Origin: Laccaria trichodermophora
Taxonomy: Eukaryota > Basidiomycota > Agaricomycetes > Agaricales > Hydnangiaceae
Direction of reading: 5' to 3'
DNA: 64,000 bases
Assembly (NCBI GenBank): GCA_018417955.1
Contig: JACTVC010000002.1
Coordinates: forward strand, 434,001 to 498,000
Positions 1 to 11,275 of the stretch are shown here, piece after piece (position 1 is the stretch's first letter; each line of letters starts with the position of its first letter). Both the position numbers and the translations under genes were made by a program. The notes beneath the pieces are model-generated. The model worked only from the letters and a program-made list of their open reading frames with translations. It did no database searches and was not told the DNA's origin.

Positions 1-1677
1 AAATACGAACATCGACCGGGAATATCATAGGCGTACTCGCAACTGACGGGGTGACCCTAATGAGTGATTGCTTCTTTGTGATTGGGAGCGCGAAGGCTGA
101 TCGGACGCGCAAAAGATTCGGTACTTATTGGCATCATTTGAGTCAGGTAGCGGTAGGAAAAATGGTGGGTAAATACTCACGCACGCAATGCGGGAAGGCG
201 TCAAGACTTGACGCGCTGACGTTCAAAATCCAGACTGCGTACGCCCCTGTGTCGCCTGTTGTCAAAGCGGCGGAGAGAGATAAAAGACATGGGACTAGAA
301 ACACTAGTAAGGATAAGCGCATTGACCTCGAAGCATCCCGACATTTTACGATCGCTTGTCATGAGCTCCACTCTGCCCAAATGAGCGAACAATGCAAAAG
401 TGAGTAATTAAGCGGCTTTGATGCGCCTATGATTTGACTTCGATATTAGTTGGTCGAGAACGCATAGGAACGACTGCAGGGCCGAAGGATTCAATAATAA
501 CGGATGATGATTGACATACGATAAATGAGCGCAGCGTGTCACCGCGCTCTTTCAAATAGCCATAGTCAGAGTCAGAGGGGTGAAGCCACGCCGCAATATC
601 CCATGGATCAAAGCAAAAAGCAGGTGCGTGGTTCATCTTACTGTCACGAAGATGGTATGGTAGTTTGATTACCATTTGCGACGCGATGACTAGGCTGGCG
701 CCACTATCACGATCCACTCGCATGTTTGCGCGTATACTTCCGAGCGACCCCCGACGCTGGACGCTGGACGCGTAGAAAATCTAGGATTCAGGTCGGTATT
801 CTGAAAAATGGCCTTAGGTAAAACGAGTTGCGGAAATGAATGAACAGCCACCTCTAAAATCGGAAGCAACCGACATCCTACACGCGTAATTGGCCAGAAT
901 ATTTCGTTTGACGCGTATGACCCCATTGTATTAATGAAGTCCTTCCACCTGTCAGGATTCCGGTACGGTATCTCAGGGTATACGTTCGTTATTGATAAGT
1001 TCCGTCGGGGAAGGCGGGGAGCGGATCGACATGGTCCGACAGGCATTCTGGTCTCCGGTCTCCATGCATTATTCCTCTCAGCCACGGAGCTTGAAGCAAT
1101 AAGTATTATTCCAGATCATATTATCCTGGTCACTCGACGACGAGGATTATCGACCGTTCGGGATTTATTACGGGTCTGGGCATCGGCCACCGCGGTGTAT
1201 CTTAGACTGAACTGATGTAAAGAGGTTGATTTCCGCAATGGTAGCACTCACATCGACTTGTTGAATAATTCGTCATTTGTGGACACTTGCAAACCACGAA
1301 ATTATCGATTGCCATGGTTCAAGTTGGGGTTCGAAACAGTCCATTCAGGTAGTCCGAGGACTGGCCAGAAATCAGTGAAATTGGATCAAATATCATGCAT
1401 GCGAGCTTGTGATATACCAGCCCCCGCACTCACCATGACTCGACTTGACGGCGAGAATGGGAAAGTCAGAACCTCGAGGCTGTTCAAAGAGCGTTGTCAA
1501 GGAGGCAGTGACTGGTATCGTGACAGCTCGCGTGCAACAACGGCGTGATCTTCCGCGTTTCGTCACGCTGGCGTCATCATCGCTCTTCGTTCGCATTTGC
1601 CATTCCTAGTGCCCGCAGCGATTCCGTCTCACAGTTTCGCCCAGTCATTTTCCCTGAATTTGGAGGAACGCACACCT
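1..1677. other. Gene-poor left edge with one decayed repeat
   Basis: No convincing gene is seen. Open frames here are short, lack recognisable motifs and overlap on both strands. The only structure found is a diverged dispersed repeat at about 780-1200, listed separately. The last part, from about 1560, is the probable promoter and 5' leader of the glycosylase gene that starts at 1678. Confidence 0.5.
780..1200 (-). repeat. Diverged dispersed repeat, copy 1
   Basis: Read on the minus strand, this stretch aligns collinearly with 20300-20680 on the plus strand. Shared blocks include CCGATGCCCAGACCCG, GACAGGTGGAA, GGTCATACGCGTCAA, GTAGGATGTCGGTT and GTTCATTCATTTC, in the same order. Both copies are diverged by substitutions and small indels, and neither keeps a convincing reading frame. 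It may be a relic of a gene or transposon; the source is not recognised. Confidence 0.6.
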
Positions 1678-2604
1678 ATGTCCCCACGAAAGAGACCTCG
1701 TAGCCCCTCTCTTTCCACCACCTTGGCTCCGACATCAGGCACTGCGCTGGCACACACAGTGGCATCGCCATCCCATTCTCCTAAAGTATCGAAGAAACTG
1801 AAGCTCCATAGTTCGTTTGTTGATACCTCTCCATTCCCAACGTTCGCACACCCAACACCCGCTGAAGCACGCGAAGTTCACGAACTTCTCCTAACAGCCC
1901 ACCGTCCACACCAAGCGATCCGTAGGCGTCCTCTGAATTCCAACAACTCAGCAGGTACTTGCGGAAATGTACCAAACGTGATCGAGGCCCTCATTGGTAC
2001 TATCCTTTCACAAAATACTTCCGGACAAAACTGTCATCGTGCCAAAACAAGTCTTGATGCTGCTTTTGGGAGAAACAATTTTGCGGCCATCGCTGAAGCT
2101 TCGAGGGACCGTTTGGTCGATGCTATACGATCTGGGGGGCTTGCGAATAAGAAAGCTGCCACCATTCAGAATATTTTACACTCTATCCGGGACAAGCATG
2201 GCGAGTACTCGTTGCAGCATCTCGCTGCCGCGGAGAGCAGCGGTCGGCGGATGTCCGACGATGAAATTATGAAAGAGCTCATCTCCTATGACGGGGTGGG
2301 TCCAAAGACCGCTTCGTGCGTTCTGTTGTTCTGCCTCGGACGGGACTCTTTCGCTGTGGATACCCATGTGTTCCGATTGAGCAAGCTCCTTGGGTGGGTC
2401 CCTCAAAAGTCAGATCGTGTACTTGCGCAGGCACACCTCGACATTCGCGTCCCAGACGAGCTCAAATACGATTTGCATGTGTTGATGATACAGCATGGAC
2501 GATTATGCAAAGGTTGTAAGAAGACGGGATCGGGTCAGGCTTGTATTCTCAAAACATATTTAAAAGGGAAAGAAGTAGACGCAGACTCGACACATGAGGA
2601 TTGA
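1678..2604 (+). CDS. HhH-GPD family DNA glycosylase (endonuclease III-like)
   Basis: Predicted intronless protein of 308 aa. The frame is open upstream to 1597, but that start would be TTG; the first ATG is at 1678 and is followed by a basic, Ser/Pro-rich tail (MSPRKRPRSPS) that could act in nuclear targeting. Residues about 100-290 match the HhH-GPD fold of base-excision repair glycosylases. The helix-hairpin-helix is ISYDGVGPKTA near 203-211, with the family's catalytic Lys at 210, and the catalytic Asp is in AVDTHV at 228. Enzymes of this fold excise damaged or mispaired bases, often with AP-lyase activity when the Lys is present. The C-terminus has only three cysteines (277, 280, 289) instead of the C-x6-C-x2-C-x5-C iron-sulphur loop of endonuclease III, so the cluster is probably lost or altered. 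The exact substrate cannot be told. Flanks are gene-poor. Confidence 0.88.
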   Translation: MSPRKRPRSPSLSTTLAPTSGTALAHTVASPSHSPKVSKKLKLHSSFVDTSPFPTFAHPTPAEAREVHELLLTAHRPHQAIRRRPLNSNNSAGTCGNVPNVIEALIGTILSQNTSGQNCHRAKTSLDAAFGRNNFAAIAEASRDRLVDAIRSGGLANKKAATIQNILHSIRDKHGEYSLQHLAAAESSGRRMSDDEIMKELISYDGVGPKTASCVLLFCLGRDSFAVDTHVFRLSKLLGWVPQKSDRVLAQAHLDIRVPDELKYDLHVLMIQHGRLCKGCKKTGSGQACILKTYLKGKEVDADSTHED

Positions 2605-5587
2605 TGATTCTCGCTTTTTTTGATGCTTCTTACTGTTATTTTTCAACTCTCTTTGTATTTTTTGTTGCACCTCCTGGTCTCAAGACTCCATTCTGGCTCC
2701 CGCAGGTCCTCTGTGCGTGATCGGCCCTCCCCGCCTACAACACAAACAAACAACCCCGGATTTGATGGTATCTAATCAGTCCCCGGTATCACATCTCGAT
2801 CTCCAGGAACCATATGCAGATCCCAATGAAGCGCTAATGAACAGATCTCAGAATCGACCACTCTTCACAGAAGAGGAGTATCGAGCATTAACTTGAATGG
2901 TTGACAGTGGTTGACCCACATCTTCACAGCAAAGCTTTCCTAATCTACTGTGGTAAGTGTCAAATTTCTAGAACTAATCGATGGGCGCTTACATAGCATC
3001 GAACCAGAAAGGCCACATGATGTTGTTTTGCCGAGCACTGTTGCACGTGTAACGGCGTTCGGGCTCACACCATCCACTTAATCCATTTTCTATCTTGGTC
3101 GAACGTCTGCTGGGCCAGAAGTCGGTGCAATAATCTGCATACGCTTCTCTTCTACAATCGAAATCCCATTGCCATGTCATTAGTCGGGCGCCTGCGCTAG
3201 ACGTGACAACATGTGTACTAATGGTCGGGAATTGGTCGGGAACTTGGTTTGTGGGTGTTGCTCAGATACCCCTCAAGGATGATTCTTTTGTTCCTCGACC
3301 TTTTCTGATATCGCTAGGTTGTGGGCTCCTCGGCGAATCCATTATTCTGTGTGCTCTGGTTCAAACCTAATCCATATTGCGGCATACCCCCCGAGCATCA
3401 CGAAACGTGCCTTCTTTATCAAATATTTGGTCTTGGGCACACTGTCGGCAGTGCGCCACTCCGCTACCATTCGGTTTTTCGGGTTCACCCGCACAGTACC
3501 TCCCTTCTAGACCATCGAGAGTTACAAATGTGTTCATCTTGCCTCTTTCAGGTGTGCGTAGATATAGGCAAAGGCATCGAATCCTAGATCAGTAGAAAGT
3601 TCTTAATGCGCAAGCTCACAAGCGATATACAAACGGTCAGCCACGATTTTGCATGCGTAGACTCTTTTCGTGGTTCAACCAAGTTAAAGCAGCTCGCCCT
3701 CACACAACGCTCGGTTGTGATTTCCGGAATCCTTTCCTGTTAAATTAGCAGATTAAGGAGGTGCAGGTCTTTGTAAGCTCGGATTTCGGTCCTATGGTAA
3801 ATTTGGTACTCTCATGATACTTTATCCAGGGTGATCATAGGTGATTTAACTCAGACTTGCAGCCGCCAGTGGCGTTTCCACAACTCCAGCGATTTTAGAC
3901 ACAAAACGATATTTTTCCGACACGTCGGGGATTTTTACTCTTTATGCTGTGATCAAAGTGGGTGGTGCCCCCTCGCGAGTCGGAATCTCGCTTCAAGTCC
4001 CCCTCTCCTCCTACCCTGCAGTGGAACGCCCTTAAGCCCAAGTCCAGAACGGCTCGCAAACCCCATTTTTGACACAGTTGCCACACAATCGAATCGATAA
4101 CCTGATCTACTTCTATGATGAAGTTTTCGATGTTTCCTGAGTTCTCATGCATGCCGGATCGCCAGCGCTTTCATCATGCCGTATTTCTATCCGGAGTTTT
4201 GTTTTTGCTAGTGAGCAAAAGCTAATTTTACTCTTGTAATCCACGGGTTTACTGATATGTCTTCATTGCGACGTCTTATCCAAGTCACGGGTGCCCAGTC
4301 GTTCCCTCCAACCCCGTCGATCGAGCAGGTAGATATTAACCGTTGTCACGCACGCTACCAGACCATACTGTCTGTTTGACCTTGACTTCCCCCCCAGCTT
4401 CGTCCGATCCCACGGCCCAGGCAGTTGGAACCTTGCGACCGGCGTCTACTTGTTAATTGTCTAACACCGTTATGGACACCAAAGTAGAGACCGACTCGGA
4501 CGCGGAGTGATAAATTCACCTACCGTCTACGCACATGGATAAATGATCGATCGTTGACGGGGGAGGCTATGGGCAGAGTTTGCGATCCATGAGGCGGCCT
4601 CATGGTAGTTGCCGTTGTAAAGTTTGGCAGGTGAGCGCTTAACCGTTCATTATTTTACACAGAATAACACTCTAAATAGATTCAAATTCACTCGACACGG
4701 CCTTCAGTCGTAAATTTATTTAATCTATTGATTAGATATTGTAATTTGTTTCCCCTCGGCCGTAATTCGTGTTTGTAGGATTTCTGTCAACTCGTCTTCT
4801 TACAATCGCGTTTCAGGCTGGCGGAAGATTCACACACCCAGTTCATCTTCGGTCTTGACGTTGACACCAGCACCGATCCTGTGTATCGCGCAACTTAAAA
4901 CCATGGCAGGTAACACATAACGACTCGGACAGGCGTCTACTGTCCATTGTCTTCCAGCGTCAAAAAGCAAAATCAGCCGGCGGATTTGATGAAGAGACCG
5001 ACTTCAAATCTAAGAGGGTAAATTTACACGTGCAGAAAGGAACATATGTTTGCGATGGTGTAGCGGGCTCATGCTACTTTTAGTGGAATTTGCCGATGAT
5101 ACGATGGTTTCATTTATTCTCTATATCTATATAACCTAGAGACCTGTCGAAAAACCTCACAACGTCTTGAACTCAACACCCCCTTGATAAGCGCCGTTCT
5201 TCCCAGTTTCAAATCTATATTTTATTTTCCGTTAGACTTGTAATTTCCTCCCTCAGTGGTTTTTTGGTTGTGATATTCTTCTGTACTATTAACAACTCGA
5301 TAACACGAAAATTCCATCAACTTCAACTGTTTAACAAGATGATCGCGTCCGAAATACTCTTTTTAGTAGCAGATGGTGGCATAATTGTAACTTCCTCTAC
5401 ACGCAGACGCCTCTCTAGTTCCGAAAAATGGGCCTGACTTATCAAACTTCCACGTTCAACCCTTTTAACGGTTGTGTGTGATTTGGGTATTTTTTATATA
5501 TAAGTGTGTTCAAGAGAATTCGACAACGGTTCTGTTATTCATGATCAGACTCGTCATCCCAGGGGAAGCAATCACCTGCAAGCCAAA
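2605..5587. other. 3-kb intergenic region, no gene seen
   Basis: Only short overlapping open frames without motifs are present. There are hints of an old internal duplication: 4430-4630 and 4900-5090 share GGCGTCTACT, GAGACCGAC and similar blocks in the same order. The stretch from about 5140 is the 3' flank of the F-box gene and is itself duplicated near 7200-7600. Confidence 0.45.
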
Positions 5588-7129
5588 TTAGCTCGATTTG
5601 CAAGGATGAAAAATCTGGGACAAACAAGACTGATCCCGAGTTAGAAATGTAATCTCCGATTTGCTATCAGCTAGTGCCGATCGAAGGACGTTCAGAACCT
5701 CCCAGAAGCATCCGCAAGTTTCAATGCGAACCGTTTTCAGCCTTACGCAAGTAGTAGAAGCTCCGGAAACTCTGTAGACCAACATTTCCTGCAGACCTTC
5801 AACGGCTTGGAAACACCTACTATCAGCATTGATTGTAAAGGTTTCGAGCAGAGGCAAACAGTGCTCGCCACTTGATTGAGATTCTTTCGGTGCAGCGGGG
5901 CCTAGGCAATCCACAAGCGCTTTGCAGCTCTGCTCATCACCTATGAAATATAATTCCAAGAGGGATTCAACTTTCAAAATGCAACTGATTGTCCACCTGC
6001 AGTCTTCCGGCGATTCTTGGTAACAAGTGATGTGTAGTCGCCGGAGGCTCCTCGACAGGTTCGACATGAAGTCAGGCATGCATGGAATCGGTGTATTATC
6101 GCAACCGTAGAATGTAAGGGTCAGGTCTTTGATTGAGGGAGTGATGATTTTTGATAGGAGTTTGTTCAGACCTGTGTTGTAATTTGCCACTGCATCCTTC
6201 AACACCAGGTTTCGCAGGATAGGGAGAATCAAAGTGCGATGTTCATCTGTGTCCGAATGCGCGTCAGACGTGAATCGCTGTGCAATAAATTCTTGTAGGG
6301 AGTTCGAAGTACAACAGAGAATGTGATATGCCTGATCGTCGTAGATATCGCCCACGGAGAACGTTGTAAGTGATTGTAGGGCGGACGGCCATATATGAAA
6401 GTATTTTATGTATTTTGGCAAGTGCAGATGCTTGATTTGCGGCACATTCGAACGGAATATATTGAGACTTTTTCCGATGTCCCATTCGCGCAGCCCGGGC
6501 TTATGATCAGGAATCTTGAAGCAAAGTTGCTCCAGGATAGGAAAACGGTCGTGATTTACAAAATGATTGAAGGATCCTTTGGAGAGGCATAGTGAGACGT
6601 TTTTCCATCTTGGCGCTGTGCTAATCAAGGTGTCAATGATAGACTTTACGCAAGATGAGGCCAGACATGGTGCGTCGATGTGGATTGTGAGAGGGTGGTT
6701 CCCAGACCGTGAAATCCACGAATCCAGGATATCTTCGAAACCAGATATCGAGCGGTTTTGGCCAACAAAAAATATAGCAGCCCATAGTTGGCTCGTGGAC
6801 CAGGCAAGATCGCGCCACGCCTTGCAAACCGCACCAAGGCGCAGAGGCCACATTTCCCAGTGCTTGCCTAACCCCACCCAGGCGGAGTACGAGGCGGCAT
6901 CGTATGCGGGGTGACATGCAAGAATAAAGATCTCTGTGATAAGCTCCGGTGGAAGAGTCGATATGGGGGTGCACTCGTTGATGGAAGTTTTTGCTTCGAA
7001 GATCGTCTGTCTCAGCCGTATGATTTCTCTCTCCACGTCAACGACGAATTGTTCTAGACGAAGTCGTGTCTCCTTGCGATAAGGAGAGTTGAGGGGAGTT
7101 TGGATGGTTTGATGAAGTTGGGGCGGCAT
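5588..7129 (-). CDS. F-box-like protein, paralogue A (intact)
   Basis: Single-exon gene of 513 aa starting at an ATG at 7129 (MPPQLHQTIQ). Residues about 22-50 form a predicted amphipathic or coiled-coil helix. An F-box-like segment follows at about 55-120 (PISTLPPELITEIF, then VCKAWRDLAWSTSQLW). In this family the F-box recruits Skp1 of an SCF ubiquitin ligase. The remaining 390 residues are Leu-rich and irregular, like the degenerate repeat regions of agaricomycete F-box proteins, and would bind a target; neither partner nor target can be told. It shares long collinear stretches with 7623-9154 and 18365-19972. The 5' flank carries a conserved 14-bp block 58 bp before the ATG. No break is visible. 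Confidence 0.85.
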   Translation of the reverse strand: MPPQLHQTIQTPLNSPYRKETRLRLEQFVVDVEREIIRLRQTIFEAKTSINECTPISTLPPELITEIFILACHPAYDAASYSAWVGLGKHWEMWPLRLGAVCKAWRDLAWSTSQLWAAIFFVGQNRSISGFEDILDSWISRSGNHPLTIHIDAPCLASSCVKSIIDTLISTAPRWKNVSLCLSKGSFNHFVNHDRFPILEQLCFKIPDHKPGLREWDIGKSLNIFRSNVPQIKHLHLPKYIKYFHIWPSALQSLTTFSVGDIYDDQAYHILCCTSNSLQEFIAQRFTSDAHSDTDEHRTLILPILRNLVLKDAVANYNTGLNKLLSKIITPSIKDLTLTFYGCDNTPIPCMPDFMSNLSRSLRRLHITCYQESPEDCRWTISCILKVESLLELYFIGDEQSCKALVDCLGPAAPKESQSSGEHCLPLLETFTINADSRCFQAVEGLQEMLVYRVSGASTTCVRLKTVRIETCGCFWEVLNVLRSALADSKSEITFLTRDQSCLSQIFHPCKSS

Positions 7130-7186
7130 ATTGAAAAACGTTGTCTGCAGATGATAAGCTTCCAGATTTATATGCTGACTCCGTCT

Positions 7187-7200
7187 ATTTGGTTGAGCAT
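7187..7200 (-). promoter_or_regulatory. Conserved upstream block of F-box paralogue A
   Basis: In gene orientation the sequence is ATGCTCAACCAAAT, 58 bp before the ATG. The same 14 bases precede paralogue B (9271-9284) and paralogue C (18277-18290). It may be a core promoter or transcription-factor site kept after duplication, or simply unselected identity within the duplicated flank. Confidence 0.5.
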
Positions 7201-7622
7201 TTGTTATGTACCACTGATAAATGTTACAACAGCATGGTCACCACGAGTTTTCAGCCTTCCAAGTTGAACCACCTTTCCATATGACCTCCCCTCGGGCCTT
7301 TTTTTGGTCACGAAATTCTGTACTATTGACAACTCGCTATCCACGAAAAAATGATTATTGTTGATACTTTGTTTGGCAAGGTCCGAAATGTTCTTTTCGG
7401 TAGCAGATTGTGGCCTATATTTACATCTTCCTCCACGCGCAGAAGCCTCCCCCGGAGTTCCGGCGAATGACCTGATTTTGAGATAATAAATTTCTATCGT
7501 ATTCCCTTCATCCTCTTTACCTAGAAAGAGGGTTGTTCGTGATTTGGTGATTTTCATTTTCTAGTTCTTGCAAGAGAATTCGACGATGGTTCTATTCTGA
7601 CTCGTCATCCGAGGAAGCGCAA
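7201..7622. other. Duplicated 3' flank between F-box paralogues
   Basis: This spacer resembles 5140-5580 downstream of paralogue A. Shared features are a T-rich stretch, CTGTACTATTGACAACTCG and a purine/pyrimidine block near 7440-7480. It probably holds the terminator of paralogue B. No independent gene is seen. Confidence 0.5.
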
Positions 7623-9154
7623 TCACCTGCGGGTCAGATTAGCTCGATTAAAGACATGAGGAAAAATTTGTGACGAACAATACTGATCCAGTTTGGCAAA
7701 TGTAATGTCAATTTTGCTATCAGCTAGCGCCGTTCGGAGGACGTTCATACTATCCTTCCAGACGCATCCGTGAGTTTCAATGCGAGCCGTTTTCAGCCTT
7801 ACGCAAGTGGTAGAAACTCCAGAAGATCTGTAGACCAACATTTTCTGGAGACCTTCAACGGGCAGAACACCCATATCGACGGTAATTGTAAACGTTTCGA
7901 GCAGAGGCAGATGATCGCCACTTGATTCTTTCGGTGCAGCGGGGCCTAAGCAGTCCACAAGCGCTTCGCGGCTCTGCTGGTCACCTGTGAAATGTAATTC
8001 CAAGAGTGAGTCGACTTTCAAAATGCAACTGATCAACCATCTGCAGTCTGCCAGCGAGTTCAATCCAAAACAAGTAATGTGTAGTCGCTGGAGGCTCCTT
8101 GAGAAGTCCGACATGAAGTCGGGCGGGGATGGAATCAATATATGATCGTTGCATAATTCAATAGTCCGTTCTTTGATTGAGGGGGGAATGATTTTTGATA
8201 GCAGCTTGTTCAGACCTGCGAAATTGTAATCGAGTGCACGCTTCAACACCAGGCGTCGCAGGATAGGCAGAATCAAAGGGCGATTTTCTCTCCTGTCCAG
8301 ATTGTCAGCCATGAGATGCTGTGCAACAAATTCTTGCAAGGAGTTTGAAGTAAAATTGAGGATGTGATAGGCCTGATCATCGTAGATGTAATCCATAGAC
8401 AACGTCGTAAGCGATCGTAAGGCGGAGGGCCATATATCAAAGGATTTTACGTATTGTGGCAGGTAGAGACGCTTGATTTGCGGCATAGTCGAATATCGAG
8501 GCTTTCTCCAAAGTTCCATTCGCGCCCGGAGACCAGATCAGGTGTTATGAGAGAAAGTTGCTCCAGGATGGGAAAACAGCTGACGGAATTTACGAAATAA
8601 CAGAGGAATCCTTGGGGGAGGCGTAGTGAGACGTTTTTCCATCTTGACGCTGTGCCGATGAAGGTAGACGTGTAGAATACGTGACCGTAACATATGTCCA
8701 GATTTGGTGCGTCGATGTGGATTGAGAGAGGGCGGCTTTTACACCGTGAAATCCACGAACCCAGGATATCTTGAAGATCGAATTTCAAAGTGTCTCTTCG
8801 GCTTACAAAAACTATAGAAGACCAGAGTTGGCTCGAAGACCAGGCAAGATCGCGCCACGCCTTGCAAACTGCACCAAGGCGCAGAGGCCACATTTCCTGC
8901 TTGCCTAACCCCTCCCTGGTAGCATCGTACTCGGGGTGACATGCAAGAATGAAGATCTCTGTTATAAGCTCTGGCGACAGAGTCCATATGGAGGTGCACT
9001 CGTTGATAGAAGTTTTTGCTGCGAAGATCGTCTGTCTCAGCCGGATGATTTCTCTCTCCGCGTCAACGACAAATTGTTCTAAACCAATTCGTGTGTCCTT
9101 GCGATTGGAAGAGTCGAGGGGAGTTTGAATGGCTTGATGGAGTTCGGGCGGCAT
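7623..9154 (-). pseudogene. F-box-like protein, paralogue B (frameshifted)
   Basis: Starts at an ATG at 9154 (MPPELHQAIQ), the same start as paralogue A. The first frame encodes the helix and F-box (SIWTLSPELITEIF, VCKAWRDLAWSSSQLW) and runs to FGESLDI near 8495. The rest continues in another frame from MPQIKRLYLPQ to the end at 7623. Intact paralogues read through this point as ESLDIFRSSNMPQIK, so a small deletion removed a few codons' worth of bases and shifted the frame. The two halves are otherwise open and similar to the paralogues, so decay is recent, or the shift is a sequencing error. As it stands, translation would end soon after the break, leaving the F-box and about 40% of the protein. 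Confidence 0.82.
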
Positions 9155-9270
9155 ATTGGAAAACGTCGGCTGCAGATGATGCTCAGCTTCTGGCAAGATT
9201 TTTGAGTGTCTGAGCTTGAGTTGAGCCGTGACTGAGACTCCTAACTCTATGCTGACGTATATAATACTAT

Positions 9271-9284
9271 ATTTGGTTGAGCAT
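9271..9284 (-). promoter_or_regulatory. Conserved upstream block of F-box paralogue B
   Basis: This is the same ATGCTCAACCAAAT block as at paralogues A and C, here 117 bp upstream of the ATG. The longer distance comes from extra sequence in the leader. A TATA-like TATATAATACTATA run lies just inside it, at about 9258-9272 on the plus strand. Confidence 0.45.
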
Positions 9285-9309
9285 TCGTTGTGTACCACTG
9301 CCAAATGTT

Positions 9310-10339
9310 ACAGCGCAGCATGTTTACCACAAAACTTTCCTGCTTTCCAAAGTTGAACCGAAGTATATCGACCTACCTCTTCTGTTGCTCTGCACGAAAC
9401 GGGAGGTCGAAAGCAATCCTCGCTACTTTGCCCCGAGAAAACTCCGCATTGACTCCGCCCGGATCTCATTCCCACCTCCCTTTCAGGGTAAGTTCAACGT
9501 CGGGAATCGCGCGTAACCCCACGGAACTGGTTATCTTTACCTTTCAGTCCCATCGCAGTTGCTTCGTTCCGTACCAGGTCATTTTGCTTTATTGAACACC
9601 GCATCTTTTGCTCATCGTGGCTTTAGCTCCTTGGAGACCAAGCAAGAACGCATTGGGCGGAGTCCATAAATGGAGCTCCCTTTGTCCGATGCTACTAGTG
9701 CTCGTCTCGTGAGTCGTCGATAACAATTGGCGAATTGTAATTTTGATTCTTTCATACAGGAGCTTGTCCGATGTGAAAGAAGTCGGGTGAATTCCCGGAC
9801 ATGCATATCTCAAAGCGGGGTGAGGATGAAGTAGAATCCGCACGTCGGACCGAACAGTATGTGATGCTGCAAATGATTTTGTTTCACGTTGTAAGCTTAT
9901 GATTCGTAGGCCTCGTTGATCCCAGTGATCTTCTTGCTATATGTATCTCAAAGTCGGGTGAGGATGAAGTAGAATCCGTACGTCGGACCGAATGGTATGC
10001 GAGGCTGCAACGATTTTGCCATTCCATGTTGTACACTAATGATTATCTATGACGTAGCGCGTCGCTCTCTTGCTACACTCACAAATAAATAGATTGTAAC
10101 TTGTAAGTACTCCCAAATCGCGATGTTTGAAGTCAATTGAAAACTGGCTTTCGCTAGTTAATATCCATCCAATTGACGGAGTCGACGTCAACGTCGCTCC
10201 GAAGTTTGAGGGTCAAAATGAATGTGAAGTCCATCTCTTCCCCGACGCCATTTTGGCGGCACGCAAGCACCTTTTTGCGCGTGCAGCATGTTCACGCAAA
10301 AGAGTTCCCATCGGCGACGCAAACTCTTTACGACATGCT
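9310..10339. repeat. Intergenic region with a direct duplication (about 140-bp spacing)
   Basis: About 9808-9900 and 9945-10040 are direct copies sharing GGGTGAGGATGAAGTAGAAT and ACGTCGGACCGAA in the same order. The surrounding sequence shows no supportable gene; open frames on both strands are short and motif-free. Confidence 0.55.
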
Positions 10340-11275
10340 CCGCCCAGCCTCAACTTTGAACTGGCAGAAGAACTTGAACAATTCAAAGAGGAAACTTGAA
10401 TGTCCCCAAGGTGGCCACCGACGAGGTGTTTGCTTCCATTCTCTCCGGGCGGATTCCCCAAAACTACCTACAGAAAAGGCGGTTACTTCTTTGTGACGGG
10501 AAGAACGGATTTAATGAAGGCCTGGTATGAAATGGCCTATTCTGTAAGTCCCTTTGTTGACTTTGCGATACGAGACTAATTGCGAGGTGAAAAACAATCT
10601 TTTACAGGAGCTTCGTATGATGTGAGGGACCTGGGTGCCAGTGGAAGAACTTGAACAATTCAAAGAGGAAACTTGAATGTCCCCAAGGTGAACGAGGTGT
10701 TTGCTTCCATTCTCTCCGGGCAGATTCCCCAAAACTGCGCCAGAAAAGCGGTTATTTGTGGCGGGAAGGATTAGATTTAATGAAGGCCTGGTATGAGACG
10801 TCCTAATCTGTAAATCCCTTTGTCACGATTGACTTTGCGATACGAGGTGAAAAACAATCTTTTACGGGAGCTTCGTTTTCTTTTGAAGAACCTGGGTGCC
10901 AATTGTTGTGTAAATTATGAAAATCCGTCTCTTCCGCGCTGCCATTTTCAATTGGTGGCACGCAGGCGCGCGTGCAGAATTTGAACTCGACGGTTGGGCC
11001 GGCGGAAGAACTTACGAGGAAATTTGAATGTCCCCAAGGTAGACGAGGGGGTTTGCTTCCATTCTCTCTGGGCGGGTTACTCAAAACTCCCTCCAGAAAA
11101 GGCGTTTATTTGTGGCGGGCCCGGGAAGGAAAGGATTTAATGACGACCTGGTATGAAACGTCTCAATCTGTAAGTCCCTTTGTTGACTTCGCGATACGAG
11201 ACGAATTGCGAGATGAAAAACGATCTTCTATAGGAGATTGGTTTTATTTAAAGAAGTTGGGTGCCAATTGTTGAG
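10340..11275. repeat. Three tandem copies of a roughly 290-bp unit
   Basis: Copies lie at about 10340-10640, 10641-10905 and 10985-11275. Each carries, in order, a GAACTT-rich block, GAAACTTGAATGTCCCCAAG (diverged in the third copy), GTTTGCTTCCATTCTCTC, TGAAGGCCTGGTATGA, GTAAGTCCCTTTGTTGACTT and GGGTGCCA. GTAAGT and CAGGAG motifs recur at intron-like spacing (about 60-70 nt), so the unit may derive from an intron-containing gene fragment. No continuous protein can be built. Confidence 0.7.

Larger units (their letters stand above)
5140..9310 (-). repeat. Tandem segmental duplication (about 2.05 kb unit) carrying F-box genes
   Basis: Two head-to-tail units, roughly 5140-7200 and 7200-9310, each contain a minus-strand F-box gene plus matching 5' and 3' flanks. 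The 3' flanks share CTGTACTATT[AG]ACAACTCG and the plus-strand motif for a CTCTAG/CCCGGAGTTCCG block. The 5' flanks share ATTTGGTTGAGCAT. A third copy in opposite orientation lies at about 18260-20230, and its 3' flank carries the same GGAACTGGAGAGGCGTC block. Gene and regulatory flanks were therefore copied together. Confidence 0.8.

Noticed and set aside
51..407. 118-codon plus-strand frame at the left edge
   Set aside because: No motif, starts at a non-ATG codon, overlaps another open frame, and the region has no other sign of a gene.
1597..1677. N-terminal extension of the glycosylase
   Set aside because: The frame is open, but the start would be TTG and the first ATG is at 1678, followed by a plausible basic N-terminus.
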